Positions 5,697 to 13,181 of a stretch of 16,654 nucleotides of DNA are shown here, piece by piece (positions within the stretch are counted from its first letter, which is position 1; each line of letters starts with the position of its first letter). The DNA lies in assembly GCA_023399465.1 (NCBI GenBank), contig JAEWPB010000045.1, positions 1 to 16,654 of the forward strand. Direction: 5' to 3'. A model generated the notes under the pieces. That model ran no database searches. It was not told the DNA's origin and was given only the letters and a program-made list of their open reading frames with translations. A program made the translations under genes and the position numbers. The stretch comes from Pseudomonadota bacterium. GTDB lineage: Bacteria; Pseudomonadota; Alphaproteobacteria; Rhizobiales; Rhizobiaceae.

Positions 5697-7046
5697 TCAA
5701 AATTGCGACGGGCCCTTGCTGCTCATCTCATGTAACGCGCCTCTGAACCTTGTGATCGAAAATTTGCCAAGGTCATGTCTCGGGCCTCGGTCCTGCACCA
5801 GATCGGCGATGACGATCCCCATGCCGGGACCGATACCGAAGCCGTGACCGCTCATGCCGGTCGCGATCGTAACGCCGCCGATCGACGCTTTGTCGACGAT
5901 CGGCAAGACGTCAGGTATCGTGTCGATCATGCCGCCCCACGAAGCCTTGATGCGCGGTCTGCCGATTTGCGGAAAAGCCTTGGCGAAAAAGTCTTTGACG
6001 CGGTCCAGCTCTTTCGGATTTGGAACAGGGTCCAGCATGCGGCAGCGCTCGAAGGGCGTTTCCTCCTCCGGGCTCCACCGGCGCCTGGTGCCCCACGCAT
6101 CGGGATAGTTTTTCGGCGCGGAAAGCCGAAAGCGGGTGCTGGTGAAGTCCTCACGAAGTTGCGGCAGATAGGCGAAGACATTCCGGAAGGCATCCGGGCC
6201 GATAAAAAAGTCATGGGTCGACCACGGTGTGAGGGTATAGCCGCCATCGGCGCGGCGGCGGATCGCGAACCGATCATCGCACGCCGCTCCGGAGAAAAAC
6301 TCCTTCATCGGCTCGGTCCGCATCACCGGAGAAACGACCGAAAGCTGCGGAATCCTTATTCCGTGGGCGGCCAGGAACAGGGCGCTCCAGGCGCCTGCCG
6401 CCACGACGACCCGCTCACATGCGACCGTTCCGCATTCGGTAATCACGCCCCGGACATGGCCGCCGGCGACATCGAGCGCGCGGATGGCGCAGTTCTCGCG
6501 GATGATCACGCCGGCTTCCGCCGCCGCGCGCGCCAGGATCGGAACGGTGACAAACGGCTCGGCCATGGCGTCGGATGCGGTTGTGATCCCGCCGACCCAG
6601 CCGGCCGCGTTCGGCAGCATCTTTTCCGTCTCGCGGCGGGTCATGAGCCGGGTGTCAACGCCATAGGCGCGGGCGCCATCAAGCCAGCGCTCGAACTCCG
6701 CAAGCTTCCTTTCGCCGCGGGCGAGATAGGTGATCCCGGCCTGTCGAAAGCCGATGTCCGCGCGCAGCTTCTCATCGAGCTCCTTCCAGATCCGGATGGT
6801 GTCCACCATGATCGGCAATTCGGCGTAGTCGCGGCCCTGTTGCCGGATCCAGCCCCAGTTACGGCTGGACTGCTCGCCCGCGACGCGCCCCTTTTCGCAC
6901 AAAAGGACAGATAGACCACGCTTTTTAAGCTCCCATGCCGTCATGACGCCAATGATGCCGCCGCCAATGACGGTGACATCGACCGCTTGCGGCAGCGGGC
7001 CTGTGAACTGCGGCCGGTTGTTCAGGGAAATCGGAAAACTGGACAT
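5697..7046 (-). CDS. FAD-dependent oxidoreductase of the DAO superfamily (amino/imino acid dehydrogenase-like)
   Basis: 449-aa flavoprotein. A dinucleotide-binding fold with GGGIIG (residues 28-33) follows a short N-terminal extension, then SSRNWGWIRQQGRD (about 60-73), a signature I associate with a proteobacterial branch of FAD-binding oxidoreductases. A VVVAAGAWS block and a C-terminal GMSGHGFGIGPGMG segment complete the FAD site. Family members oxidise secondary or primary amines of amino acids, for example D-amino acids, hydroxyproline isomers, sarcosine-like substrates or opines; the substrate cannot be read here. It is the last gene of the operon, starting 6 nt after the preceding oxidoreductase gene, with no strong Shine-Dalgarno sequence. 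Pairing with a second, different FAD enzyme and an amino-acid ABC transporter supports a catabolic role. Electrons probably go to quinone or O2. Confidence 0.85.
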   Translation of the reverse strand: MSSFPISLNNRPQFTGPLPQAVDVTVIGGGIIGVMTAWELKKRGLSVLLCEKGRVAGEQSSRNWGWIRQQGRDYAELPIMVDTIRIWKELDEKLRADIGFRQAGITYLARGERKLAEFERWLDGARAYGVDTRLMTRRETEKMLPNAAGWVGGITTASDAMAEPFVTVPILARAAAEAGVIIRENCAIRALDVAGGHVRGVITECGTVACERVVVAAGAWSALFLAAHGIRIPQLSVVSPVMRTEPMKEFFSGAACDDRFAIRRRADGGYTLTPWSTHDFFIGPDAFRNVFAYLPQLREDFTSTRFRLSAPKNYPDAWGTRRRWSPEEETPFERCRMLDPVPNPKELDRVKDFFAKAFPQIGRPRIKASWGGMIDTIPDVLPIVDKASIGGVTIATGMSGHGFGIGPGMGIVIADLVQDRGPRHDLGKFSITRFRGALHEMSSKGPSQF

Positions 7047-7052
7047 GACGGG

Positions 7053-8324
7053 TCAAAATCTCGTGGCGCTGTAAGGTGCAAGATCAATCTCCGCCGGGCG
7101 TCTGGCGATGAGATCGGCGACGAGCCGCGCGGTGATCGCGGAAAGGGTAACGCCCAGATGGCCGTGGCCAAAGGCATAGATGACATAGGGGCTTTTGCTT
7201 GCCGGGCCAATCACCGGTAGGGTATCCGGGGTCGACGGACGATGGCCCATCCATCGGGAGATCGGGCGCCAATCCGCCAGCGTGGGCAAGACGCGGACGG
7301 CATCGGGCAACAGCGCCTCAATGCGCTTGTAGTTGGGCGGCGCGCTCAGGCCCGCCAGTTCGTCACCGCTGACAAGGCGCAGTCCGTCATGCATCGGGGA
7401 CAAGACAAAACCCCGCCCCGGAACAACCACTGGCCCGCGCAACAGACGTTCGGATCCGGCGCCGAAACTGATGTGATAGCCGCGCTCGGCGTCCAGGCTG
7501 ACGCGGTCGCCGAGTTGCTTGGCGAACTTGGCCGACCATGCGCCGGCTGCGACGACGAGGCGATCAAAACCATGTCGGGCGCCTTCCCCACGGATAGTCA
7601 CGCCGCCGCCGTGCCGCACTTCGATCGCGTTGACGTTCTCGCGGATCACGCTTGCGCCCCGGTTGGCCGCCGCCCGCAGATAGGCCTCGGCCAGACCTTT
7701 GGGAAAGCGAACGTTCCCGGCTTTGGGCTGATAGACGCCGCGATAGCAAAATGCGGGATCGAGACCGGGCTGAAGATCCAGAACAGACCCCTGCTCCAAT
7801 ATCTCATGCGTGACGCTGTGCCGGGCCATCAGGCGCCGCTCAAGGGCTGATCCCTCGAACTCCTTGGCCGACGCGTAGACCTTCAGCCAGCCCTCCTGTG
7901 TCAACAGATCGGGGACTGCGGCAGCGGCTGCAAAATCCTGATGCGCCAGCAAGGCGCGTGAGACCAACGGATGCATGGCCGCGGCGATGCGGTCGACCGC
8001 GGCAGGGGTTCCCGCCGCAATGAACCGCAGCATCCAAGGCAAGGCCTTCAGGGCGTGATGGAGCCGAAGCACCGCCGGCGATCGGCGATCGAGCAGATAG
8101 GTCGGTAGCGACCTGACGACGGCGGGCGTCGCGGTGGGGGTGATCGATCCGGTGACGATCGCCCCCGCATTCCCATAGGAGGTGCCTGATCCGGGCTCTT
8201 CGCGGTCGAACAATGTGACCTTGTGCCCGTCCATGGCGAGGGCGAGCGCGGTGCTGCAGCCGACGATTCCAGCTCCGATAACGGCCACAGAAAGCCGTTC
8301 ACCGCTTTGGGGACGATGTTGCAT
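7053..8324 (-). CDS. D-amino acid dehydrogenase-like FAD oxidoreductase (DadA family)
   Basis: 423-aa flavoprotein resembling DadA, which oxidises D-amino acids to 2-oxo acids and ammonia and passes electrons to quinone. The FAD fold GAGIVG is at residues 17-22, followed by a Glu/Asp-rich beta strand and SGTSYGNAGAI (about 45-55), the DadA-type loop after the Rossmann fold. A VVAAGAWSAKFAKQLG segment lies in the second half, and the C-terminal GHGHLGVTLS loop ends the FAD site. Length is close to E. coli DadA (432 aa). The start is uncertain: ATG 8324 has no clear ribosome binding site and TTG 8333 is in frame. I prefer ATG because it lies right before the conserved core. It follows the ATPase gene by 40 nt and precedes the second FAD enzyme by 6 nt. 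Other substrates, such as D-hydroxyproline or N-alkyl amino acids, are possible. Confidence 0.85.
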   Translation of the reverse strand: MQHRPQSGERLSVAVIGAGIVGCSTALALAMDGHKVTLFDREEPGSGTSYGNAGAIVTGSITPTATPAVVRSLPTYLLDRRSPAVLRLHHALKALPWMLRFIAAGTPAAVDRIAAAMHPLVSRALLAHQDFAAAAAVPDLLTQEGWLKVYASAKEFEGSALERRLMARHSVTHEILEQGSVLDLQPGLDPAFCYRGVYQPKAGNVRFPKGLAEAYLRAAANRGASVIRENVNAIEVRHGGGVTIRGEGARHGFDRLVVAAGAWSAKFAKQLGDRVSLDAERGYHISFGAGSERLLRGPVVVPGRGFVLSPMHDGLRLVSGDELAGLSAPPNYKRIEALLPDAVRVLPTLADWRPISRWMGHRPSTPDTLPVIGPASKSPYVIYAFGHGHLGVTLSAITARLVADLIARRPAEIDLAPYSATRF

Positions 8325-8364
8325 GGGTGCCAATCAATTGGAATATGGGGTTAATAAGGGCCCC

Positions 8365-9096
8365 TTAGTGGTGGAGGACTTTGCTCAGGAAGTCGCGCGT
8401 CCGGTCGCTTTTCGGGTTATTGAAGAAACTCTCGGGGTCGCCGCTTTCGATGATCGCACCACGATCCATGAAGATCACACGGTCGGCGACGCTGCGGGCA
8501 AAACCCATTTCGTGGGTCACGACCATCATGGTCATTCCTTCCTTGGCCAGGCTGACCATGACGTCCAGAACTTCGTTGATCATCTCCGGATCAAGCGCGG
8601 AGGTCGGCTCATCGAAAAGCATGATCCGCGGCTGCATGCATAGCGAGCGGGCGATCGCAACGCGCTGTTGCTGGCCGCCGGACAGCTGGCTCGGATAGTT
8701 GTTCATGCGATCGGCAAGACCAACCTTCTCCAGCAGTTCTTTGCCGCGCTTTTCCGCCTCGGCTTTCGTCAGCCCGCGCACATGGATCGGCGCCAGCGTC
8801 ACATTCTCGAGCGCCGTCTTGTGCGGATAGAGATTGAATTGCTGGAACACGAAGCCGACTTCCATGCGCAGGTCGCGCCACGCCGGCGCTTTCGCGCTGA
8901 GATCCATGCCATCGACGATCAGCTTGCCTCCCTGAAAGGCCTCCAGCCCATTGACGCAGCGGATCAGCGTGCTTTTGCCCGAGCCCGACGGGCCGCAGAC
9001 GACAACCACTTCACCTTTGTTGACCCGCAGGTCGATGTCTTTCAGCACATGGAGCGCTTTGCCGAACCATTTGTTCAGACCTTGAAATTCGATCAT
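8365..9096 (-). CDS. Polar amino acid ABC transporter, ATP-binding subunit (GlnQ/HisP type)
   Basis: 243-aa cytoplasmic ATPase that powers uptake. Walker A GPSGSGKST is at residues 35-43, Q-loop Gln85, ABC signature LSGGQQQR at 138-145, Walker B IMLFDE at 158-163 with the D-loop SALD just after, and switch His195 in VVTHEMGFA. The last motif and the 240-residue length identify the polar amino acid (PAAT) family, which also includes GlnQ, HisP and GltL. It lies 13 nt downstream of the second permease gene and in the same operon as the binding protein and both permeases, so a complete importer is encoded. A 13-nt palindrome (TAAGGG C CCCTTA, 8355-8367) overlaps its stop codon. All catalytic residues are present. 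Confidence 0.97.
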   Translation of the reverse strand: MIEFQGLNKWFGKALHVLKDIDLRVNKGEVVVVCGPSGSGKSTLIRCVNGLEAFQGGKLIVDGMDLSAKAPAWRDLRMEVGFVFQQFNLYPHKTALENVTLAPIHVRGLTKAEAEKRGKELLEKVGLADRMNNYPSQLSGGQQQRVAIARSLCMQPRIMLFDEPTSALDPEMINEVLDVMVSLAKEGMTMMVVTHEMGFARSVADRVIFMDRGAIIESGDPESFFNNPKSDRTRDFLSKVLHH

Positions 9097-9109
9097 GGGA
9101 TATGTCCGA

Positions 9110-9772
9110 TCACAAAATGGGTGATTGCGTGCCGCGTTCGATGCGGCGCGAGAGATAGATCATCGGATAGCAAACGATGAAGTAGCCAAGACCAACCACG
9201 CCGAAAACCAAGAGGCCGTTGGGAATGTTTTGAACGATCATCCAGCCTGACCGCGTCAGGTCCATGATGCCGATGGCGGATATCACGGATGAGTCCTTCA
9301 CCAGCAGGATGAACTGGCCTACCAGAGACGGGCGGACGATGCGCAGCGCCTGGGGCAGAATGATGAGCCGCAATTGCTGCGCATAGGTGAACCCCGATGC
9401 GATCCCCGCTTCGCGCTGGCCGCGCGGAACCGCTTTGATCCCCGACGCGATGATCTCGCCGATGAAGCAGGCTGAAAGGTTGGACAGCGCGATCACACCG
9501 GCCGCGAATGCCGACAATTCGATCCCGACGGTCGGCAAGATGAAAAAGCAAATGAAAACCTGCACTAGGAAGGGCGTGCCGCGGAACAGGTCGATGTACA
9601 GACCTGTCACGGCAGCAAGCCAGCGGTTGCCGCTGGTTCGCAGGATTCCGAACAGCAGGCCGACAGCCACGCCGACGATAAGAGACAGCAATGACAGGGC
9701 GACTGTCATGCCCAGGCCCTTGAGCAGAAGGGGCCAGTAATTCAACAAGCGCTCGACTTGAAACCAGAACAT
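9110..9772 (-). CDS. Polar amino acid ABC transporter, permease subunit
   Basis: 220-aa inner membrane permease of the HisM/GlnP family. Hydrophobic helices occupy about residues 15-45, 55-85, 85-110 and 180-205. The family motif YIDLFRGTPFLVQVF is at about 59-73, and the EAA loop (EIIASGIKAVPRGQREAG, about 106-123) that docks on the ATPase is intact. It lies 9 nt downstream of the other permease gene and 13 nt before the ATPase gene. The two permeases probably form a heterodimeric channel, as with HisQ and HisM. No anomaly is seen. Confidence 0.95.
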   Translation of the reverse strand: MFWFQVERLLNYWPLLLKGLGMTVALSLLSLIVGVAVGLLFGILRTSGNRWLAAVTGLYIDLFRGTPFLVQVFICFFILPTVGIELSAFAAGVIALSNLSACFIGEIIASGIKAVPRGQREAGIASGFTYAQQLRLIILPQALRIVRPSLVGQFILLVKDSSVISAIGIMDLTRSGWMIVQNIPNGLLVFGVVGLGYFIVCYPMIYLSRRIERGTQSPIL

Positions 9773-9781
9773 ATGCCCTCC

Positions 9782-10450
9782 CTACGATCTCTCGGGCACG
9801 CTGTAGATGTGCGACCAGAGGCCGGCAAGCGCCTTTAGCAAGTAGTAGATGATCAGGAAGCCAGCGGCCGTCGCCGCCAGGCCTTCAACCGGCATGAAGC
9901 GATCCAGCGCGATCTGCTGACCGACCCGCGTCATCTCGACAACCGAGATCAATGAGAGCAGCGAGGAGTCCTTCACCAGCACGATCGCCTGCCCGATCAA
10001 TGGCGAGACCGTCGGTCGAATTGCCTGTGGCAGGACGATCAGACGCATGCGTTGAAAATAGGTGAAACCCGAGCTCAGCGCTGCTTCGAACTGCCCGCGC
10101 GGAATGGCCATAATGCCGGAACGGATGATTTCGGCGACATACGCGCCCGAGTTCAGTGACAAGGCTATGATGCCGATCACGATCTCGGGCACCACCACGC
10201 CCAGGCGGGGCAGGCCGAAATAGAGAAAATAGAGCTGCGCCAGCAAGGGCGTTGAGCGAATGAGATCGATGTACCCGACGCCCAGGGCGCGCAACCATCG
10301 GATCGGCTGAATGCTGAGCGCGCAGGCCACGACGCCAATGATCAGCGCTCCGGCGAAGCCCGCCGTCGACAGCATCAATGTGTTCAGAAAGCCCTGCCAC
10401 AGGTCAGGAAGGTATTCTGCTATGACCCGGATGTTCAGATTGCCAAACAT
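9782..10450 (-). CDS. Polar amino acid ABC transporter, permease subunit
   Basis: 222-aa permease of the HisQ/GlnP family, similar in layout to the neighbouring permease but clearly diverged. It has the family motif YIDLIRSTPLLAQLYF, the EAA loop EIIRSGIMAIPRGQFEAAL, and the SPLIGQAIVLVKDSSLLSLI block near the third quarter. A fourth hydrophobic segment (AATAAGFLIIYYLL) lies near the C-terminus. It is the first gene after the binding protein and is separated from it by a 66-nt gap holding a strong hairpin. It lies 9 nt upstream of the second permease. Together they form the membrane channel of the importer. Confidence 0.95.
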   Translation of the reverse strand: MFGNLNIRVIAEYLPDLWQGFLNTLMLSTAGFAGALIIGVVACALSIQPIRWLRALGVGYIDLIRSTPLLAQLYFLYFGLPRLGVVVPEIVIGIIALSLNSGAYVAEIIRSGIMAIPRGQFEAALSSGFTYFQRMRLIVLPQAIRPTVSPLIGQAIVLVKDSSLLSLISVVEMTRVGQQIALDRFMPVEGLAATAAGFLIIYYLLKALAGLWSHIYSVPERS

Positions 10451-10479
10451 GTATCACCAATAGCGTCTTTCTGGTCGAG

Positions 10480-10502
10480 GCGCGGGCGTCATACGCCCGC
10501 GC
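10480..10502 (-). promoter_or_regulatory. Strong stem-loop between binding protein and permease genes (mRNA processing or attenuation element)
   Basis: GCGCGGGCGT (10480-10489) and ACGCCCGCGC (10493-10502) are perfect 10-bp arms around a 3-nt loop. With one mismatch two further pairs can form outside the stem. It lies 14 nt after the binding-protein stop and lacks a U-run on the minus-strand transcript, so it is probably not a full terminator. Such hairpins between binding protein and permease genes of ABC operons (for example malE-malF) protect the upstream message and help make binding protein in excess. That role here is inference. Confidence 0.65.
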
Positions 10503-10516
10503 TTCTGGGTGTGCTG

Positions 10517-11326
10517 TCAGTGATCGGCCGTCCACTTGTTGGAATTGACCCAATAGTCGAGGTTTTCCTTCAGGCGGCCATCAAGGGTGATGTTGTCGAT
10601 GAAAAGGTTGGCCCAGATCAGCAGGTCCTGTGAATCGTAGCGGACGGCGTAAGCCAAGGGCTCGGCGCTCAGCATTTCCGAAAACACGGTGAATGTGCCT
10701 TCCGGATAGTTCTGAACCTGGGCGGCTACGGCGGTGTTGTCGTTCACGCCGCATTGCGCCTGTCCCGACGCGACCGCGTCAAGCACGACCGTTCCGCCGC
10801 CCTTAAACGCCTTCACTTGCGCTTCCGGGAAGAATTTCGGCAGGTTCTTCTCGGCCGTGGAGCCAAGAATGACGCCAATAGTGGTGCCCGGCTTCTTGCA
10901 ATCCTCGAGGGTCTTGAAGTCACCGCCAGCCGCCGTGAAGGCCACTGAGCCGACATGGATCCATGGCTTCGTGAAGGCCACCTTGGTCGCGCGGGTCAGG
11001 GTGGCGGTCATATCGGCCGCCAGAATATCAGCCTTTCCGGAGAGAAGCGCGGGGATCAGGCCATCCCAGTCGAAATCTAGGTAAGTTACCTTGACGCCCA
11101 TCTCCTTGGCCATCAGCTCAGTCAGCTGAATCGCGCTGCCCGACCGCTCGCCGTTCTTGTCCATGAAGGAATAGGGAGGGCCCTGAGTTTGCACCGCGAC
11201 CCGCAGCTCACCACGAGCAAGGATGTCGTCCAAGGTTCCCGCCTCGGCGACACTCGCCCCAATGGTGGCGCCCGCCGCCGTTGCAAACAATGCTGACGCA
11301 ATAAACGCACTAAACTTGCTAAACAT
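10517..11326 (-). CDS. Polar amino acid ABC transporter, periplasmic substrate-binding protein
   Basis: 269-aa secreted binding protein (SBP_bac_3 family). The N-terminus is a classical signal peptide with likely cleavage after AEA at residue 29. The mature part starts GTLDDILARGELRVAV, followed by GPPYSF and DWDGLIPALLSGKADILAADM, typical of the family. Arg in the TLTRATKVAF segment is in the position that usually binds the amino-acid carboxylate, and Asp in CGVNDNTAV the position that binds the amino group. This supports an alpha-amino or imino acid ligand; the side-chain pocket cannot be read. ATG 11326 is chosen because it gives a complete signal peptide and is preceded by GGGAGG; a longer frame back to 11464 adds an implausible charged leader. 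It lies 59 nt after the regulator gene. A single Cys pair (GGDFKTLEDC and AQCG) may form a disulfide. Confidence 0.93.
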   Translation of the reverse strand: MFSKFSAFIASALFATAAGATIGASVAEAGTLDDILARGELRVAVQTQGPPYSFMDKNGERSGSAIQLTELMAKEMGVKVTYLDFDWDGLIPALLSGKADILAADMTATLTRATKVAFTKPWIHVGSVAFTAAGGDFKTLEDCKKPGTTIGVILGSTAEKNLPKFFPEAQVKAFKGGGTVVLDAVASGQAQCGVNDNTAVAAQVQNYPEGTFTVFSEMLSAEPLAYAVRYDSQDLLIWANLFIDNITLDGRLKENLDYWVNSNKWTADH

Positions 11327-11385
11327 TTCCAGTTTATCCTCCCTCAGGAATAGGTCAATTTGAGTTCGCACTACAGGCGATCCGG

Positions 11386-11910
11386 TCAGGTTTTTTCCGT
11401 ATCGATACTGTCGTTTTTCTCGCTGAACTCGTCCTCCCACACGCCGCGCGGCAGACTTAGCCACTTGTTGTGGGACTTCATGACAACGAACGTCTCGCTG
11501 CCCTGAATCACACCCGGATCGGCCAGCCCGGGGAGCAGCTCGCTCGTAACCCGGTAAAGCTCCTCCATATCGCCTTCAAACATGACTTCACACAGCAGGT
11601 CGTAGCGTCCGGTCACGATACTGACCGACGTCACGAACGGCAGCTCGGACATTTTTTTCGCGATTTCGTTCAATCGGCCATGACCATTAGCGTGAATGCC
11701 AAGGATGGCGACAATCAATTCGGGGCGCTCCGAAACGTTCACGAGCCCGGCTATCCGGAGAAGCTTGCGCTCGATAAGCGATTTTAATCTTGCTCGAACA
11801 GTTGGGGGGCTAAGCTCAAGGCGATCCGCGATCTGGTTTGCGCCGTCGCGCGCGTCTTCCGACAAAAGCTTGACGAGCTTTCGGTCAATCTTATCGAGCA
11901 GCGCGCGCAT
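11386..11910 (-). CDS. Lrp/AsnC family transcriptional regulator, likely controlling the downstream transport and oxidase operon
   Basis: 174-aa protein with an N-terminal AsnC-type winged helix-turn-helix (about residues 6-56; LLSEDARDGANQIADRLELS then SPPTVRARLKSLIERKLL). The linker and C-terminal RAM (ligand-binding) domain (about 65-145) contain VTGRYDLLCEVMF, which is typical of the family. A Glu/Asp-rich tail of about 15 residues follows. Such proteins act as octamers or dimers that sense amino acids and often regulate their own gene and an adjacent catabolic operon. Here the gene precedes the ABC transporter and two FAD enzymes on the same strand, so autoregulation together with operon control is likely. 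ATG 11910 has GGGGGAT upstream. Two perfect palindromes and a promoter-like sequence lie in the 100 bp before it. Confidence 0.92.
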   Translation of the reverse strand: MRALLDKIDRKLVKLLSEDARDGANQIADRLELSPPTVRARLKSLIERKLLRIAGLVNVSERPELIVAILGIHANGHGRLNEIAKKMSELPFVTSVSIVTGRYDLLCEVMFEGDMEELYRVTSELLPGLADPGVIQGSETFVVMKSHNKWLSLPRGVWEDEFSEKNDSIDTEKT

Positions 11911-11944
11911 GTGAATCCCCCGTTCACCTGTCTCTGGCGAAGGT

Positions 11945-11973
11945 ATTTATTTCGTTTTGGAATGTTTCGTCAA
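11945..11973 (-). promoter_or_regulatory. Candidate sigma-70 promoter of the Lrp-type regulator operon
   Basis: On the minus strand TTGACG (11973-11968) is followed, after 17 nt, by ATAAAT (11950-11945). The -35 matches consensus at 5 of 6 positions; the -10 is poor (3 of 6), and a TAAATA one base further on is equally weak. The region is markedly AT-rich compared with the rest of the window. The predicted transcript start is about 25-30 nt upstream of the ATG. Confidence 0.4.
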
Positions 11974-11988
11974 TGCAATCTTTCTATT

Positions 11989-12015
11989 TGAAAAATTTTT
12001 CAGTCTGAAATTTCA
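11989..12015 (-). promoter_or_regulatory. Tandem perfect palindromes, candidate operator of the Lrp-type regulator
   Basis: TGAAAAATTTTTCA (11989-12002) is a perfect 14-bp palindrome. TGAAATTTCA (12006-12015) is a perfect 10-bp palindrome sharing the same TGAAA...TTTCA ends. Their centres are 15 bp apart, and they sit just upstream of the candidate -35. Lrp/AsnC proteins bind AT-rich palindromes in clusters, so these are reasonable operators, but binding is not shown. Confidence 0.5.
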
Positions 12016-12038
12016 TTTTCGGACTTATGCCGGAGCAC

Positions 12039-12498
12039 TCACTGCGGCTGGTCCCGGTTCGCGGCAAGCCAGGCATTCGGCGTTCGCCCGCCTTCTATCT
12101 TGTTTGCCGGATCCGGTTCGGCAAAGCGCGTGACCGGCACGACGCAGCGCTGCTCGACCCCGAGCCATCGGGTCCAGTGCCTGCTCGTCGTGTTGCAGAT
12201 GTTTGTGGTGCCGCCGTCCGGCCCATCTTCAGCAGTTCGTCGAAGTCGACGTCCTTGCCCTTGGCGAGCAGCTTGTCGGCCCGCTTTGCCGCTGCCTGAA
12301 AGATCGCCTGGCTCGAGTTGGGTAGCCCCCAGCGCACCATCGCCAGCTCCCGGCCGGCCGCAGTGTTACGCACGATCGGCGCGAACTGATCTGGATAGAC
12401 ATCGAGCGAAGGTTCGAGATTGCCGACGCTGTCGATCATCGCCCGGGTAAACTGCCGGATCGCTTCCTGGTGGTCGAGATGTTGTAAAGATTGCACAT
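12039..12498 (-). pseudogene. SRAP domain (YedK/HMCES-like) gene, twice frameshifted and truncated
   Basis: ATG 12498 (with GGAGGGAAC just upstream) begins MCNLYNIS, the start of SRAP/YedK proteins, whose Cys2 forms the covalent link with abasic sites in single-stranded DNA. The frame then breaks. A second frame gives QEAIRQFTRAM and on through AMVRWGLP, and a third frame gives GTTNI, WLGVEQRCVVPVTRFAEPD and TPNAW. The order matches the family. Restoring one base near 12470 and one near 12222 gives a continuous reading of 153 residues. It stops with TGA at 12039-12041, well before the usual 210-240 residues, so the C-terminal third is missing. In rhizobia such genes often have plasmid or phage-associated copies. 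This copy is almost certainly dead. Confidence 0.8.
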
Positions 12499-12722
12499 GT
12501 TCCCTCCAGCTGCCGGCATCCTGCCTCAAGGTGATCGCGCTGGAAAGGATGGGTCGACGTTGACGACAAGAGGTGGGGTAGCAGCATGGGCGGCAAGCCG
12601 CAAAAGCAAAGATATAGAAGTATAAGGACGGGGATCGCTTGGCGTAATCCACGCCCACCCGCCTGGATCTTGAGCAGCTCGAGCATCTCAATGTTGAGGA
12701 AGTCTTTGTTCTCTTTCTGCAT
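12366..12722 (-). CDS. Questionable small ORF upstream of the SRAP pseudogene
   Basis: ATG 12722 has GAAAGG upstream with acceptable spacing, and the first 20 residues (MQKENKDFLNIEMLELLKIQ) are helix-like. A short hydrophobic stretch with LILLYLCF follows. After about residue 60 the frame becomes disordered-looking and runs into the SRAP pseudogene in another reading frame, ending at 12366. No family is recognised. It is probably a broken or spurious frame. Only the N-terminal part looks gene-like. Confidence 0.2.
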   Translation of the reverse strand: MQKENKDFLNIEMLELLKIQAGGRGLRQAIPVLILLYLCFCGLPPMLLPHLLSSTSTHPFQRDHLEAGCRQLEGTCAIFTTSRPPGSDPAVYPGDDRQRRQSRTFARCLSRSVRADRA

Positions 12723-13181
12723 ATTGCACCTTTCACCAAAATAAAGGGAGAAAAGTGCTGCTCGCTGCTGCGCATAATCATGGATTCTGCGCTCCGTGCA
12801 AGTTCTGTTTTCTGTCAGAAAAATAACCACTACTTTCCCCACCGCCATACCGACTGGCCGAGGCAGCGCTCATAGCCAAGCGTGCCCCAGCGCTTGCAGC
12901 CCCATGTTGGCAATAGTGCTCGGTGTGATCTGATCCACTTTCCGGCGGTTGGCCTTACGCCACGCCGTAGCGATCGCGAAATTAGGAAGAAGGTGTCTAC
13001 GCGCGAGAAGTCACCGAGACGTAAACGTGGCTGTTTCTTTCAATGCACCACTAGAATTGATGACTGATGAGTGGATGGACCTGATTGCCGAGAAGCTACG
13101 GTCGTGCCTAGGCTCAGCCCATAGCCATTAGGCCTAAATCTAGGCATCTCGGCATGAAAAAGCCAAGACACTTATCCTCAG
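12723..13181. other. Gene-poor, degraded intergenic region
   Basis: No complete gene is seen. On the minus strand a frame of about 45 codons ends at TGA 12872-12870. It contains NFAIATAWRKANRR and IANMGLQALGHAWL, has no start signal, and looks like a gene tail of unknown family. On the plus strand a 60-codon frame from 12949 ends at 13131 with no ribosome binding site. TCGGCAT (13149-13155) can pair with ATGCCGA (13187-13193) across 31 nt, overlapping the end of the hydrolase gene, and GCCTA (13130-13134) can pair with TAGGC (13140-13144 area). These are weak candidates for the transcript end of the right-hand operon. Confidence 0.4.

Noticed and set aside
5775..6914. Long plus-strand frame (379 codons) opposite the FAD oxidoreductase
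   Set aside because: It is a shadow of the GC-rich minus-strand gene, which has clear FAD motifs; the plus frame has none.
8355..8367. Palindrome TAAGGG C CCCTTA at the ATPase stop codon
   Set aside because: The hairpin would have almost no loop and no U-tract, and the operon continues 40 nt later, so a terminator role is not supported.
12949..13131. Plus-strand 60-codon ORF ending CLGSAHSH
   Set aside because: No ribosome binding site, no recognisable motif, and it lies in degraded DNA. Probably a chance frame.
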